From Lucifuga dentata (Eukaryota > Chordata > Actinopteri > Ophidiiformes > Bythitidae): DNA of 64,000 nucleotides. How positions within the stretch are numbered: the stretch's first letter is position 1; each line of letters starts with the position of its first letter. Below are positions 38,101-49,500 of this stretch, one piece after another. The position numbers and the translations under genes were made by a program. Location: contig VXCM01000428.1 of assembly GCA_014773175.1 (NCBI GenBank), forward strand, positions 1 through 64,000, written 5' to 3'. The notes under the pieces are model-generated. The model did no database searches, had not been told where the DNA came from, and saw nothing but the letters and a program-made list of their open reading frames with translations.

Positions 38101-41100
38101 TTTAAGCGCTCTTTCCTCCACTTTGACCACCATGAGGGGTCCTTGAGTTTACTGTAAAAAAAAATAGTACCACAGAGACAAAAGCAGTAAAGCTCAAACT
38201 GATACTTCCCAGAGAAAACAGCCCGTAGGAGCATTCAGCTTTTCCCCAGGTGGCGGTTTTACCAAACTGTTACCCCCTCTTTATGCGCTGAATGGATCCA
38301 GGATTGTTTTGCATTTTTGTTTAAGGGTGCGTAACATTTTCTTCTCAGTGGGCTTTATTTTTGTTTTCTAAAATCATATTTCAGGAGCTCAAACAAAACA
38401 ACTGTAAATGTGAATAAATTTGAACAAACGTCACATGGGATTGTAAGAGGTTACGATCGAATTTGGTGAAAGATGGAAGTTAACACACTCGTGTTGCTTA
38501 ATCCTGAAATGCTTAAAAAGATGTTTCTCAAGAGTAAACTTATTTTTGTAAGTTTAAGAGACAGATTCTTTGAGAAATTAAAACTCAAGTTCATACACAT
38601 AAAGAAATAACAGTTATTTGGCTACTAGTCAATGTTGTATTTGATAAATTCTTTTGGACAGTTCCTGACTTGAATTTATAATGGACAAGAAAAGACACAC
38701 TGCATTTTTTCTCAATCAGATGCTAGTTTGCTCTTAAAGATGTGGGTCTTTCAGTGGCCATTCAGATACTGTCTGTTATTTTGGCACCTATGTGTTTATG
38801 GGAGTTTTATGTAAAGGTGCATGTTTATGACTGTGAGTGTTTTTAATGAGTGCACAGATAAAGTCGCTATCTTATCTTATGTTATACCTGCTAAAGCTTT
38901 GATGAAGATTGCATGAAAACTGAATCAAATAAACCAGATTCAAGTGTTTTTTAATTCTGAAACATTTCACCATTCATCCAAATGTCTTTGTCAGTCAGAA
39001 AAAAATAAAATAAAAATTCTGACTGATGAAGCCATTTGGATAAATGCTGAAACGTTTCAGATTTTAAAACTTGTATCTGGTTGACTTGATTCAGTTTTCA
39101 TACAATATATATACCAGCTAAAGTTTTTCCCTCTTTGATTGGCTGTTGAACCAGCCTTGCTCAATCAAGTTCCAAACTAAATTTCAAGCAACTTTTAATT
39201 AAGAATTTAAAGGATCACACCGGTGGTTTTGAATGTTTGAGCCCAATATATACAACTCGCGTACACGTTGTTACTGACAACTATTTCCCAAAATATACTA
39301 CTGCTACTACTGGGTCAGCTGCTACAGGGTTTACTGCTAATACTGCTAATACTACAAAAAATAACTTTATGTTTTGGAAAATGGTTGTCAGTGACATAAC
39401 ATGTATGCAGGTATTGTACCTGCATACATTTAAGCATATTGTATGCTTGTATTTATTGGGCTTAAACATACAGAATCACCTGCATGGTCCTTTCACCCAA
39501 CACCAACCTCAAACCTCAGCTCCAGTCCTCCTCCAATATTCCAGTGTTTTATTAAATGATATATTAGCAGTGACTTTTAGTTTTGGGTACGCCTCTGCCA
39601 GCTTCGTCCCTTTCAGATTGGTTTGGAAACCTCCATCATTTGTTATCATCAAGGCCATCAAAGTTTTCCAGTGGGACAACAAATCTGCCTTACCAAAGCT
39701 GCGTTTTTGATGCCTGAGTTGCCAGTTCAACCCACTCAAAATGGTTTCTGATTTTCTTCAATTAATTTATGATATGAGCAGTATACTTTTTCCCTGACCT
39801 TAAAATCCCAGACTTCATGATAAGGTTTTGTTCTGACATGCACTGTAAACTGCAGAATCCTAATTCATTTTTGGTTAAATTTGCCCTGTAGATTCCAAAA
39901 GAATTGTGGAGACATTTCAGGAATGATTAGGAAGGAAATAGGATGCACCTTAGCTGTGTTTTAGCATAGCTTCTGAATACACGTGACACCTTTCTAGGTT
40001 TAAATTTCAATACATTAGCATACATTTCTGAAAAGACATGCTTGATTTATGATAATGTGGTGTAACAGGGACTAAAATTGAATGTGATTATCTCTAACAT
40101 TGTCGATCGCACCCATTTGCTTTGCTTCAGTTGAAGATGGATTTGTCAAAAAGCCTTGGCTGGTTCTACCATTGTACCTCACAGACTTTAATTCTCCCGC
40201 TTTGATATTGCGAGCTCTACTTTGCAACTGCTGATCACCTTAGACCCTCTCCTCATATGTCTGCCATAACCCACCTTCCCTGCTGTCGAGTTGGAAGCCC
40301 CACGGAGAAAGCTCCAAGCCTAACGGTGCATGAAATGTCCTGAGCGTCCGTTTAGCCTGTTTCTTGGTTTAACCATTAGTGTGGCTTGTTTCAGTGGGAA
40401 GCAGTAGAACAGCAGTAATGGTGTGGAACAGCTATACAAGGCTCAGACCTGTCCCAGGGGACAGCTTCCATGCCTCAGGCCTGCATGTCCCACTTTTAGT
40501 CCAGATCTGCTGCATTATTTTGTCCATAGTTGTGCTCAATAGCAATATCATTCTGGCACTTTCTATTCAGGCTGTTGTGGAAAAAGGTAAGTTTTGGAGT
40601 GAAGATAAGCCAAATAAACTGGCATCCATACCTGTGGGTGGAAACACACAAGTCACTATAAATAGCACTGCAACCAAATATTAAAACAGGTAAATATGAG
40701 CCCTGGGGTCATAGCTACAAGCTAGAAGTTATGGCAGCAGTTTTGTAGTCTGTCGCACCATGGGAAAAGACAGGGCAGGGCTTCCTGGCTCCTCAGACAT
40801 CCGCTTTCTCAACACAGACCCCAGGCCTCAAATCTCCACTGGCAGCACGACAGTCTTGCTAACACACACATACACACACACAACACTGAACCACCTGTGT
40901 GTATACAATTCATTGGGTTGCAGTGAAACATCACACTGACCTTTCTTATTTTATCCCCACATCTTTCTTGCCACTAGTCATTGTTAAATCAAGTGAGGTG
41001 TGGTTTCCTTATTTCTGATCCACGGGTGCAGTTGCTGAGTTTTATCGATCAGGAATTCAATGACCGATTTGGCAGTAAATGAAAACGCTTGAGGCTTTTC

Positions 41101-43484
41101 TGTTGAAGCTCTGCTCTGAGTTGGGTTCTCCATCTCTGCTGTGAAAATGTGACGTTATAGTTTAAGTCAGTCAGTGCCTTAAAGAGAGAGCACCCAAAAT
41201 CGCCTGTTTTTACTCAGTGTGCACATCTGTGCTGTAGGAAGGCAGAGTTGAAATGCATCAGTGTGTGCTTGTCACATTAAAGCATTGCAAAGCTTTCAAA
41301 ATAGACCCCATTTGAAAATTTAGGAGCTTGGAAATCTGTGTAATATGTCCCTTTTGTTGACTAGCTGCATGCTGAAAAGAATCAGTCTCTTTGAGCATCT
41401 ATTTTGTCTGTCAGGCTGGTTATTTGAACTTAAAACTAATTTTAAATCACTGAAGCACTCACACACACACACACACTGTCTCTCATTCCTCTTGTTATTG
41501 ATCTTAATGTTCTCAAGCTTTCAGTGACAAATCATTCAAACCAGTGATCTACTTTTTGAGGAAAGAGATTTTGTAAAAAGTTGTCTGCGATTTTTCTTTA
41601 ATCGTGTTTTTTCTGTTTCTCAGTGTATCAATTCTGATCTTCAACACATCCTCACACTGCTTTGTGCTTGTCAAGCAGTTCCGTCCAGGTAAAAACTTTT
41701 TTTTTTTCAGTNCCCCCCCCCCCATTAAAAAAACCAAACAAACAAACAGCATACCAATAGCATTGTGGCCTTTAATTATTTTTTCTTTTCCTTGTCAAGG
41801 TAGACCTGGTTTGTTGTATACAGTATACTGTTGACACTTTTACTTAAAAACAGCACACTAGAGTCTGTGTTTATTCAACTGGATCTTTGCAACAATATAG
41901 TCTCATAACTAGACCACAAGAGGCCCATTACAAAGCAGCCTAACCTCCTTTGTTAGAAATCACCAGGGACGCTTCCACACTGCAGTGTGCTAAATTCAAG
42001 GAAGTCTGGGCATTGATGTCATTTTTTCCTCTCCTTGGTGTTGAGAAAAATCCTTTGCTGAAATAAATTAAATAAGCTCATTTTAAGTAGGTGTGGACAA
42101 AATATTGGTCACGTTACCAGTATTAGACCATAATTGTTTAAAAGTATGGCATGGGATCAGGGCTGTAAGACAAACCCATGGGCCCTGAACTGCCTTTAAA
42201 GCTTAATTTTTCATTAGTCCTTTACTTTTCTAACATGTTTATTCTACACGTAACACACTTGGATAGACAGACCCACAAAGTATGAGGCTAGTGAGCGAGT
42301 GTTTAGCCTGCATTCATGTTTCGCAGTCCAGGAGAGTCACCAGATCAGAATGGGTCCCAAAACAGGACAGGCTTAAGAGGGGGCCTTAAAGAGACAGCAC
42401 CTGTTTTCACTAAGTGTGCACAGTGGTGCTGCAGAAGGAAGATTAGAAGCAAATCTGTATTATTTTTTTTATTTATTTATTTATTTTTTTTGCACATCAC
42501 AGCATTGCAAAGGTATTGCAAATAAGAACATGGAAATCTGTATATGCCCCCCTTTAAAATGTTTGCAAGATATTTTATTTAAAAGCCTACTTGTATTAAA
42601 GTAAAAGTTCTTTAAACACTGACTTAAAAAAAAAAAAAAAAAANAAAAAAAAAAAAAAAAAGATTATACTCATGAGAATAAATAAAATATTTCTGCTTTT
42701 CTCTGTTCCACCACCAGCTGTATACATGTGTGAGTGGGAACGAACCAGGAAGCAGCTACCTGAGACTGCTGAGAAAACTGAAGAGGGTCCCGCCGAATCC
42801 ATGGCCCCAGAATCCAAGGAGGAGCAATCAGCCTCAGAGGGAGAAAACTCTTCTTCACAGCCTCCGGGCTCAGCTGGGGTGACCTATGAGCTTTGCGCTG
42901 GGCTGGTGGACAAACCGGACCTCTCCCTGGAGGAGATCGCCCGGCAGGAGGTGCTGGAGGAGTGTGGCTATGACGTGCCTGCTTCTCAACTGAAGAGGAT
43001 TACCTCTTATAGGTTAGTTAGTTAACTTGTATTGAAGTTAGCGGGATAAGATCTTGAATCTGGGGAGTTTCTGAAAAAAAGGTTTCCGAGTTTCTGCTGC
43101 ACAAAAGGCGGGACAAGGAGGCGTGATCACATGAAGACACGTCGATGTTAAAGCGAAAAGAAACGAGGAAGAGAAACTGAAAAGGTTGAGGTCATGTCAG
43201 TGAGGTGGAAAGAAGCGTCAGGTTTGCTGGCTGTACCCATCCATCTTTGTCAACACGTTATTAGCAGGCTGCAGTCAGGCCCTGTGGTGGAAAGTAGTAG
43301 AAACGCAGTCCCACATCAGACTGCAGCACCTGGACAGCTATGACTGACAGCTCTCATGAGCTTTTGCTTTTGATTTGACTCACACACCTCCTCTGGCTGT
43401 GTTGGTGGTGTCTATTGCCGTTGTTATGTGTGGGCTACTTCCATTAAATAGATAGGTATCATCTTAACCCTCATGACCCCTATG

Positions 43485-43551
<67 letters not shown>

Positions 43552-44161
43552 CAGGAGCACACGGTGTGGTGAAGCTCTGTGCTTGTTACTAACAGGCAGG
43601 CCGGATCACGGCTCTTTGCATTAGAGAAATACAGCTTGTTTTAAACAGCAGATTCTTCATGATTAACAGATTTTGCTTAAAGGAACATACCAGTGATCGT
43701 GCATGTTTGAGTCCAATATATACACATTATGTTACTTACAACCATTTCTCAAAATAGAGACACATAAGCTGTAAATTTTAGATTCTTTTTCCTACCTTCC
43801 AGACTGAATTTATGATGCTACTGCAAAAACATTGATGTGAAATCTTGAAAAATAGTGACAATATAGACTCCAATTGATCTTTACTTTCCCTTGATATTTT
43901 TCCTCCTCTAGGTCTGGTGTAGGTATCACAGGCGCCAAGCAAACCATGTTTTACGCCGAGGTGTCAGACGACAATCGTGTGAGCGAAGGCGGAGGCGAGC
44001 CACGAGAGGGAGAGCTTATTGAGGTGGTCAAGGTACCCCTGCATGAGGCCATGATGTTCGCTTACGATGAGAAAATCCCTAAAACCATGGGTGTCATCTT
44101 TAGTTTTATCTGGTTCCACAATAACATGTCACCCAAGTACAAGATCTCCACCAATGTGTAA
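25466..44161 (+). CDS. nudt14: UDP-sugar pyrophosphatase, Nudix hydrolase 14, complete
   Basis: NUDT14 is a cytosolic Nudix hydrolase that splits UDP-glucose (and ADP-ribose) to sugar phosphate and UMP. Exons: 25466-25546, 36851-36894, 41624-41688, 42718-43012 and 43912-44161, all GT/AG with consistent phase, 735 nt and 244 residues; the human protein is 222. Recognisable segments in order are [40 protein letters not shown], the Nudix box (about residues 125-149, metal-binding glutamates in QEVLEECGY), [24 protein letters not shown] and IPKTMGVIF. The start ATG has a strong context (aaaccATGG). The extra length comes from a Glu/Ser/Pro-rich insert of roughly 40 residues between FRPAVY and the Nudix box; the human protein also has a linker here. 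The next gene, jag2, is its neighbour in human too. Confidence 0.96.
28590..28640. repeat. (TG)n/(CGTG)n microsatellite
   Basis: An alternating TG and CGTG run lies just upstream of the assembly gap. Confidence 0.9.
28814..29086. other. assembly gap of 273 N
   Basis: The gap is flanked by a poly-C run (28796-28813) on the left and a (TG)n run (29087-29138) on the right. Both are sequences that break assemblies. Confidence 0.99.
29475..30134. mobile_element. MITE family A, copy 2
   Basis: TTAA flanks both ends: TTAAAGGACCACACC at left and GTATGTTCCTTTAA at right, with inner TTTGCATGTTTGAGCC and its complement. It includes the 67-bp duplication around the N at 29707; without that it is about 592 bp, the same as copy 1. 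Confidence 0.75.
29640..29774. other. false 67-bp tandem duplication at an N join
   Basis: Bases 29640-29706 and 29708-29774 are identical 67-mers separated by one N. Other copies of the same MITE show only one copy of this segment, so this is an unmerged contig overlap. Confidence 0.85.
30320..30510 (+). mobile_element. LINE-type 3' tail ending in a short palindrome
   Basis: The phrases GGATCACCTCCAAAATTTAA, TTTCATCCAAATCCATTCAT, AACTTTTTGAGACATCCTGC and CCTTGGCAGAGGTCATG follow the pattern of a widespread fish retroelement 3' end. The last 35 bp form an exact inverted repeat: 14-bp arms 30476-30489 and 30497-30510 with a 7-nt loop. Confidence 0.5.
31019..31163. repeat. inverted repeat, ~32-bp arms, 80-bp spacer
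   Basis: The left arm around GGGGTTACACGGGGGTGGAG (31022-31041) pairs with the right arm around CCCCACCCCATACGTAACCC (31138-31157) with a few mismatches. It looks like a small fold-back element. Confidence 0.6.
32960..33500. mobile_element. GC-rich insertion nested in MITE copy 3
   Basis: The segment contains CGCGTGGAGTGTGTTCGGAC-type sequence repeated with variations (GGAGCGTATCCTGC twice). It ends with GGTTCTAGAGATATTGGTGC, a CAGACAGACAGA run and ATAGATAGATAGATA, a tail like those of fish retroelements. Family unknown. It includes the 61-bp duplication 33060-33120/33122-33182 around an N. Confidence 0.45.
33060..33182. other. false 61-bp tandem duplication at an N join
   Basis: Bases 33060-33120 and 33122-33182 are identical and separated by a single N at 33121, as at two other sites in this window. 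Confidence 0.8.
34590..35438. mobile_element. MITE family A, copy 4, hosting a SINE
   Basis: The left end TAAAGGATCATACCACCC and right end GTATGGTCCTTTAA match the family. The SINE at 34716-35077 splits it in two. Removing the SINE leaves about 480 bp of MITE. Confidence 0.72.
34716..35077 (+). mobile_element. full-length tRNA-derived SINE
   Basis: The head has pol III promoter boxes: an A-box-like TGGTTAGCGCTG and a perfect B box GGTTCGATTCC, followed by CGGCTGG as in a tRNA T-arm. The body includes TTTGCATGTTCTCCCCGTGT and CTAAATTGCCCGTAGGTGTG, and the 3' end is an ATGGATGGATGG tail. TTAAA occurs on both sides (34711-34715 and 35078-35082), a possible short target duplication. It is the best preserved of three copies here. 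Confidence 0.82.
36286..36357 (+). mobile_element. MITE family A, copy 5 (left arm only)
   Basis: AAAGGAACATACTGGTGATC followed by GCATGTTTGAGCC matches the left arm. The rest is missing. Confidence 0.6.
36997..37327. mobile_element. MITE family A, copy 6 (deleted, nudt14 intron 2)
   Basis: TTAAAGGACCATACTACCC at left and GTGTGGTATGGTCCTTTAA at right have TTAA at both ends. It is 331 bp, so about 260 bp of left inner sequence is missing. Confidence 0.75.
37870..37928. repeat. 27-bp-arm hairpin with 5-nt loop (nudt14 intron 2)
   Basis: The arm TTTTGTATGAATGTCCTCCC... (37870-37896) is nearly exactly complementary to 37902-37928, with loop CCTTG. It could be a tiny palindromic transposon remnant or an expressed hairpin; nothing in the sequence decides between these. 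Confidence 0.6.
38908..39106. mobile_element. fold-back element with hammerhead-like core (Penelope-type?)
   Basis: Two ~90-bp arms (38908-38997 and 39017-39106) are imperfect inverted copies around an A-rich spacer. The right arm holds CTGATGA (39023-39029), a self-complementary AGC-ATTT...AAAT-GCT stem, and GAAAC (39049-39053), the invariant parts of a hammerhead ribozyme core. The left arm read in reverse carries a decayed version. Penelope-like retroelements are known to carry such motifs, and this pair may be their terminal repeats in inverted orientation. Confidence 0.45.
39207..39494. mobile_element. MITE family A, copy 7 (deleted)
   Basis: The left end TTAAAGGATCACACC and right end GCATGGTCCTTTCACC match, with inner GTTTGAGCCC and GGGCTTAAAC. 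The right TTAA is mutated. The element lies in nudt14 intron 2. Confidence 0.68.
41179..41354. mobile_element. MITE family B copy (nudt14 intron 2)
   Basis: It starts TTAAAGAGAGAGCACCC and ends GGAAATCTGTGTAATATGTC then CCTTTT. A relative lies at 42386-42557, about 1.2 kb downstream in the next intron. Confidence 0.5.
42386..42557. mobile_element. MITE family B copy (nudt14 intron 3)
   Basis: It starts TTAAAGAGACAGCACC, shares GTGTGCAC and GCATTGCAAAG with the previous copy, and ends GGAAATCTGTATATGC then CCCCCTTTAA. TTAA is present at both ends. Confidence 0.55.
43488..43550. repeat. (TG)n microsatellite, ~63 bp
   Basis: This is an uninterrupted TG run in nudt14 intron 4. Confidence 0.97.
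43677..43855 (+). mobile_element. MITE family A, copy 8 (truncated)
   Basis: TTAAAGGAACATACCAGTG then GCATGTTTGAGTCC starts the left arm. The right arm is missing. It ends about 55 bp before the last nudt14 exon. Confidence 0.6.
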
Positions 44162-44447
44162 CCAGTATTAAACTTTAAATTTTAAATTCAATTAATCACT
44201 GGTCCAGCACAACCACACTCCCTCCATTACCCTTCATCTTTTATTGCCTTTTTTGCTGATGGGTACATGTCTTGTTGCCAACAGGTATTGTTGAGTTTTG
44301 TATTTTTCTTTATTGAAAAACAAATTTGCCACGTGCCGGTAATCGCTGGCATGTTTTTGTATTCTTTTTTGATATTTTAATAATGTTTTTACCGTGCCAT
44401 CTAGCACAAATGGCTGCAGATCTCTAAATTTATTTGCATGCCCTTAA

Positions 44448-44758
44448 TTAAAGGAATGCTCTACTGCATTACCCGCATTTATAGAAGCAAAATATCTTTC
44501 TAACCACCTTATATTGGCCAAGAAAAGCCATTTTTGGTTACAGTCATGTTTCAAGCCATTTCAGCCACTCCTTCAAAGAATTCCTTTGCAAATGCTGCAT
44601 TCTAAAAGCCGAAATCCACCTTCCCTTCATCCAGCCGCATGCCCATGTGGGTCTGCTTGGCTAATATTTTGGCTACTTTTTTGCACCATGCACTGATCAT
44701 TACTCCTACAATTAAAGACATGGAGGTACATTAGGAAAACAGAGGAGTATTACTTTAA
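44448..44758. mobile_element. TTAA MITE in the nudt14 3' flank
   Basis: The left end TTAAAGGAATGCTCTACTG and right end CAGAGGAGTATTACTTTAA are imperfect inverted repeats of about 19 bp with TTAA at both ends, 311 bp in all. It lies 290 bp after the stop codon, so it may be part of the 3' UTR. No canonical AATAAA lies before it. Confidence 0.6.
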
Positions 44759-47700
44759 GCCATGATCCAGTAATGCAAAAACTATGTGAGTCAAAGACGG
44801 AGCCTTGTAATGATAGTATATTTTAATCACCACGTGTTCAGGCATGCTTCATTTAATTCCACACAGCCTCTAAGCAATACTTCTCACAACACCCCAGGCT
44901 AAACACTCAGTGTCACTTTAGTGAACTTTCACTCCATCACAAATTGTTTATGAAATACAGCCAGGAGACATAATGGTGTAATTCTGCAAGCAAACTGGAC
45001 ATTTTGGTTCTGGTTTGTCACTTTGTCACTTGCCTCTGAAATCTGTAATTTGCAGATTTCAGCTTAACATTGCACTCAAGCAAAATCCTATTTTGAAACA
45101 GACTTGTATAGTTGCATTAGCACAACTCACATTCACTTCCATTAGTCTCTTTGTATTTAGTTATGGATAGAAATAGCTGTAGCGGGATGGAATTTGTTTT
45201 TAGAATTGGATGTTGAGGATGTAACACATTGAAGGCAATGAATTCAGTTCACATACATCCAAAACAGAAGCTTCTTTGAGGCACGTTGTTTTGTTGGAAT
45301 GATGATGAGCCTAAGAGAAGTTTACTGTTGCAGTATGAGCGGTCCAGTTGTTAATTACATTCGTTATATCTGATTGGGAATCAAAGATCGGGAATAGAGA
45401 ATGTAGATGGGTAAATGCCTTAGCAAGTCCTTTATTTCCATAGTTTTTATTACAATCAAGTCATTTCTAATTTAATGCATTTATACCAGCATTTGCAACA
45501 CATAAATGAAGGTTTAGGAACAAGTTTATAAAGAGAGTTCAGCCCTGAAAACACTGCCTTTGATCATACTTTATTTGGGAGTTCCCCTGTAGTAAATGTG
45601 AAAACGGGATTGTTGTGCAATGCTTGGATGGTCATTAAGACACAAATCTACACTCACAAAATGAACCTCAAGCCAAAACGAACCATTAGCCAAAATCTCA
45701 GGTCCAATTAGTCAACCCTGTGGTCATATTCAGGGCCCTCAGCATTCCACCGCTTTGTATTCATCTCTGGGTGATGACTAGCATCTTACTACATTTCAAG
45801 ATCACTTGCAGCTTGAATCATTATAGACAGCAAAGTACGAGGTATTCTTACGACATTGCAGTATTTTGTAAATCCAAAAAGGGCTGGTACTTCATTTATT
45901 ATTTAAAATATAAGAACGATGACTTTTACTTATGACAGTTCAGCCCTGGAAAATATACAGAAGAAAATACATTGAGTGATGTCTGAGGATTATTAAAACT
46001 GACCTGCCTGAATAATTTGGTCATTTGGCCTCTACAATGACATGAAAAATATACCTTATCTACCCATAATAAATCAAATTCTAGTCCTCGTAATGCAGTT
46101 TTAAACTAAATGTATTTGTCAGCTGCAGTTTGTCTCGTGTTCATATCAGTTGAGACTGTAAAGAAATAGTTGATTATGAGCATCATTTTGTTGTTCATTT
46201 TGTTCCTCCCAGCCTGAGGAACAGCTGACAATCAAAAGTCAACATGTTTCTGTGTATATCCATAAAACGTTATGTTTACTGGCTGTTTTTTTTAATAATT
46301 GGTTGGTTTCTTCAATCACTGTTCTTCTTGAGGACTTACCTGTTCATCTTAGAACATCCCTTGATGCAGGATAGTACAACACGCTGGAATTGCTTGAATT
46401 AAGGAAATGAAAAGGTGACTAATGTTTAGTAAGCTAAGTTTTGAGGTCCGGTTTACGTCACGCGCCATAGAATTTTTAGGGCAAAACGGTATCTCGCAAG
46501 GTTCAGCAGGGATTCAGGGCTCTTTCAGGGTTTGTTGTACGCCCCCAAGTTGAACTTTTGTCTTTTCTACTTCTGATACCTCCTCTCCTGGCTGTGATTG
46601 GTTCAACAATCACATGGCTGGTTGTGTCGCCGGTGAGGGGCCAGCAGGCAGAACGTGAATTTTGTTTTGGTTCATTCTCTGCTTCCTCTGCATTTAAACT
46701 CATCTCTATCATACTCTGATTTAGAGAACAAGCATACTGTCTCCTTCTCTGTTTCCTTTGCTTAAATAAACCCTAACCACTGCCAACTCCTCTCTCCGGC
46801 GATTTTGAGCCTCTTTCACCGCTGCCTCTGATAACAGATGACTCGTGACCATTCTGCGCCCCCTACAGGCATGTAATGGCATAAAAATACTGTGCGTGCT
46901 GTGTTCTACATGTTCACCAGTCTGTTTTTTTTCCCCCTCACTTCATCTTTTGAAGCATCCTGGGATGCTTATCATTTTAGGAGTGATGGGTCATTCTCCT
47001 TGATTCATAGCAGAAATAAAATACCAAAATTGATTCTTTGTAACTTCTTCTTGGAGTTTATTGTAATAAACTGTTAATCACAAACCTTCTTATACAAACG
47101 GATATACAAATGATTAAAATGGAGATGGTAGGCGAAGTTGGAAAAAATGTGAAAAAGCATCTTTGAAACACTGAGAAAATACTTGCGCATGCCTCTAGTT
47201 AGGCATTATAACATTTTATTGAATTACCGATGTTTCAGCTATGGAGCTGACGAAGGCTATCAAGTGAAGAAGTTCAGGTTTGGGCAGGTATACAGATTTT
47301 TAATGTTTTTAAATGTAATTCATGAAACATACATATTTCTCGAAGCGGTCCTTTCACTGAGACTTTTTCTTGGTTTCAAATCATAATTTATAATGCAACA
47401 TTTCTCTTCCAATGGTTTATGTTATTATAACAAGCCCCTTGCATCTTCAAGTGTTTTTTTTAGCCTGCAGAAAGTGATATTAGGGAATTTTTGGCATCAA
47501 ACAACAGTTTTACTTAGGGATTTCCAAAGGTCCTCACAGTTCTGATGTGGTTCTGGGATTAATATATTTACCTGCATTTTGTCTTGGCTTGATTCACGAG
47601 AAAAATATCTGTATGCTACATTTTGAACAAGTTAGTCTCGATCATTCCAACAGTTTCTCTTATTTCCAACAAAATGTCAGTTTGCTGGAACTGATTCAGA

Positions 47701-48224
47701 TCTGTGGTAAAATATGACCCAAAACTTTTAAATCCAGTGTGTCAGTTCATGTGCCTGTCAGATGTAGGCATTAGCCTTTTGCCTTCTGTTTTGATTGGAT
47801 TTATTCATTTTGAGAAAAATGATAGTCTAAAAAAAGCCTACACCAGTGTAATTTTCTCAATACTATATTCTGAAAAACTGAACAAGTACATTCAGCGGAC
47901 ATGTGATTAATATGTACAGAGAGGAATCAAAGTAAACATCTTCTGACGTCTGTGATTTCAGACAGATTATGGCAGAAAATTTGTTTTCCAAAAGAAATTC
48001 CACTGCATGAGTGACAGTCTTTAGATTCTGTCCTCATTTACCTATTTAGTGTTGTTAAACGTTTGTCTAATGGTTAAAACATTTTATATAGCCCTGTAGT
48101 TTATTTTTGTTCAAGCTAAAAAGTCTCAATTCAGAAACTGAAATACATTATTAAACATTTGGAATCTCCATAAGTTTTTATTTATTTTTATAAGCTCATA
48201 GGGTTTGTTCAGTGTCTGCTTAAA

Positions 48225-48310
48225 CAGTGGGTCTCAAACTGTGTTACGTGTACCGCTGATAGTACATGAAGCGCCCTGGTGGTGCACCAGATGACTGGAA
48301 ATTTCTGCAG
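48225..48310 (+). mobile_element. hAT-like nonautonomous element, left end
   Basis: CAGTGGGTCTCAAACTGTG followed by GTACCGCTGATAGTACATGA matches the typical hAT terminal pattern and the element at 59252. The right end was not located with certainty. Confidence 0.5.
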
Positions 48311-49123
48311 CAAATCAAAACAAGAGAAATCTATGGAAATGTTGTAATTAAGGCATGAATGAAATCAATTTTATTCATGAAATAGCTTAAATACAATAAA
48401 GGTAAATTACTATTATGTTATAATCAAGAATTAGGTTTTTTTGTTGTTGAAAATAGCCCAACTTCTCAACTCGGCTGCAGTGCAGCACACATGCATGCAT
48501 GTGGTTTTTTCGCCAATTTTTCTTAGAGTTTGTGTGAGATCACTTTAATGGTTTGTTTTGCTCAGATGTTGTATTTGGTGCAGAAAGCTTGGTACAGCTG
48601 TAAAGGAAGCCATGTAACATTCAGCAACACCAGCGTCGCTCTGAAAGAACCTACAGTGGTGTAAAAATCCTCCCACCATGACAAGCTAAACCTTCCACTT
48701 TGTGGCAAAATTAAATGTGCTTTTGATAGTTTCATGTGGCTGCAGACGGTGTCATTTGTAAGCCATATTATAACGGTAATATTTAAATTGTCATTCTTGC
48801 CTTTGCTGGATATTAGCATTAGCCTAGCATGGGACATTTCTACCTCCATCACTCAGGCACATAAGCAGAACAAAAATGTTTTATGTGGTTTTATGGTGGT
48901 GACATATCGAATTCCCAGCAACATGTCAGAAATGTCGATACTTAGTGGCTCTTTGTGACAAAAATATTTAATTCGTACAATTTTTTCCTCGAGTGTTACC
49001 ACATTTTTCTCCATGTACCCCCACAGTTACGTTGCTGTATTTACTTCTTCAACTGTGATTGTTTTTTCATTTGTTAATGGTTTATGCACTGTTTTACCAT
49101 CTATATAGTTGAAATGTGAGTTT

Positions 49124-49500
49124 TTAAAGGTGCTATGTGTAGTATTCTCTAATTAATACAATTACTGTGCTAATGATGCCTTCAACTGTGGACGTTGCAA
49201 TGTTAGCATTAGCTCTGATCATCTGCCAAACGTTGTGATCAGCCTGAACTCACTGAAAATTTCCTTGTCATTATTTAGTCTTTTCTGACTTGCATATTAA
49301 TCCTGGTAAGACACGTTTTGATATTGAGTCCCCAATATAGTTAGTTTGCTTCCCTATTGGCAAACTGGTAGCAAAAATCAGATGCCGATAATCAAACGTG
49401 CTGCTATAAAGCAGCTAGCAGCGGCTATACAGTGTAGCACTTATGCTAATCTATTAGTTTGTGTAATATTTATTGAAAATCCTACACATAATACCTTTAA
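49124..49500. mobile_element. TTAA MITE with 20-bp inverted ends
   Basis: The left end TTAAAGGTGCTATGTGTAG and right end CTACACATAATACCTTTAA are close inverted repeats with TTAA at both ends. The 377-bp body has no coding capacity. Confidence 0.75.
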
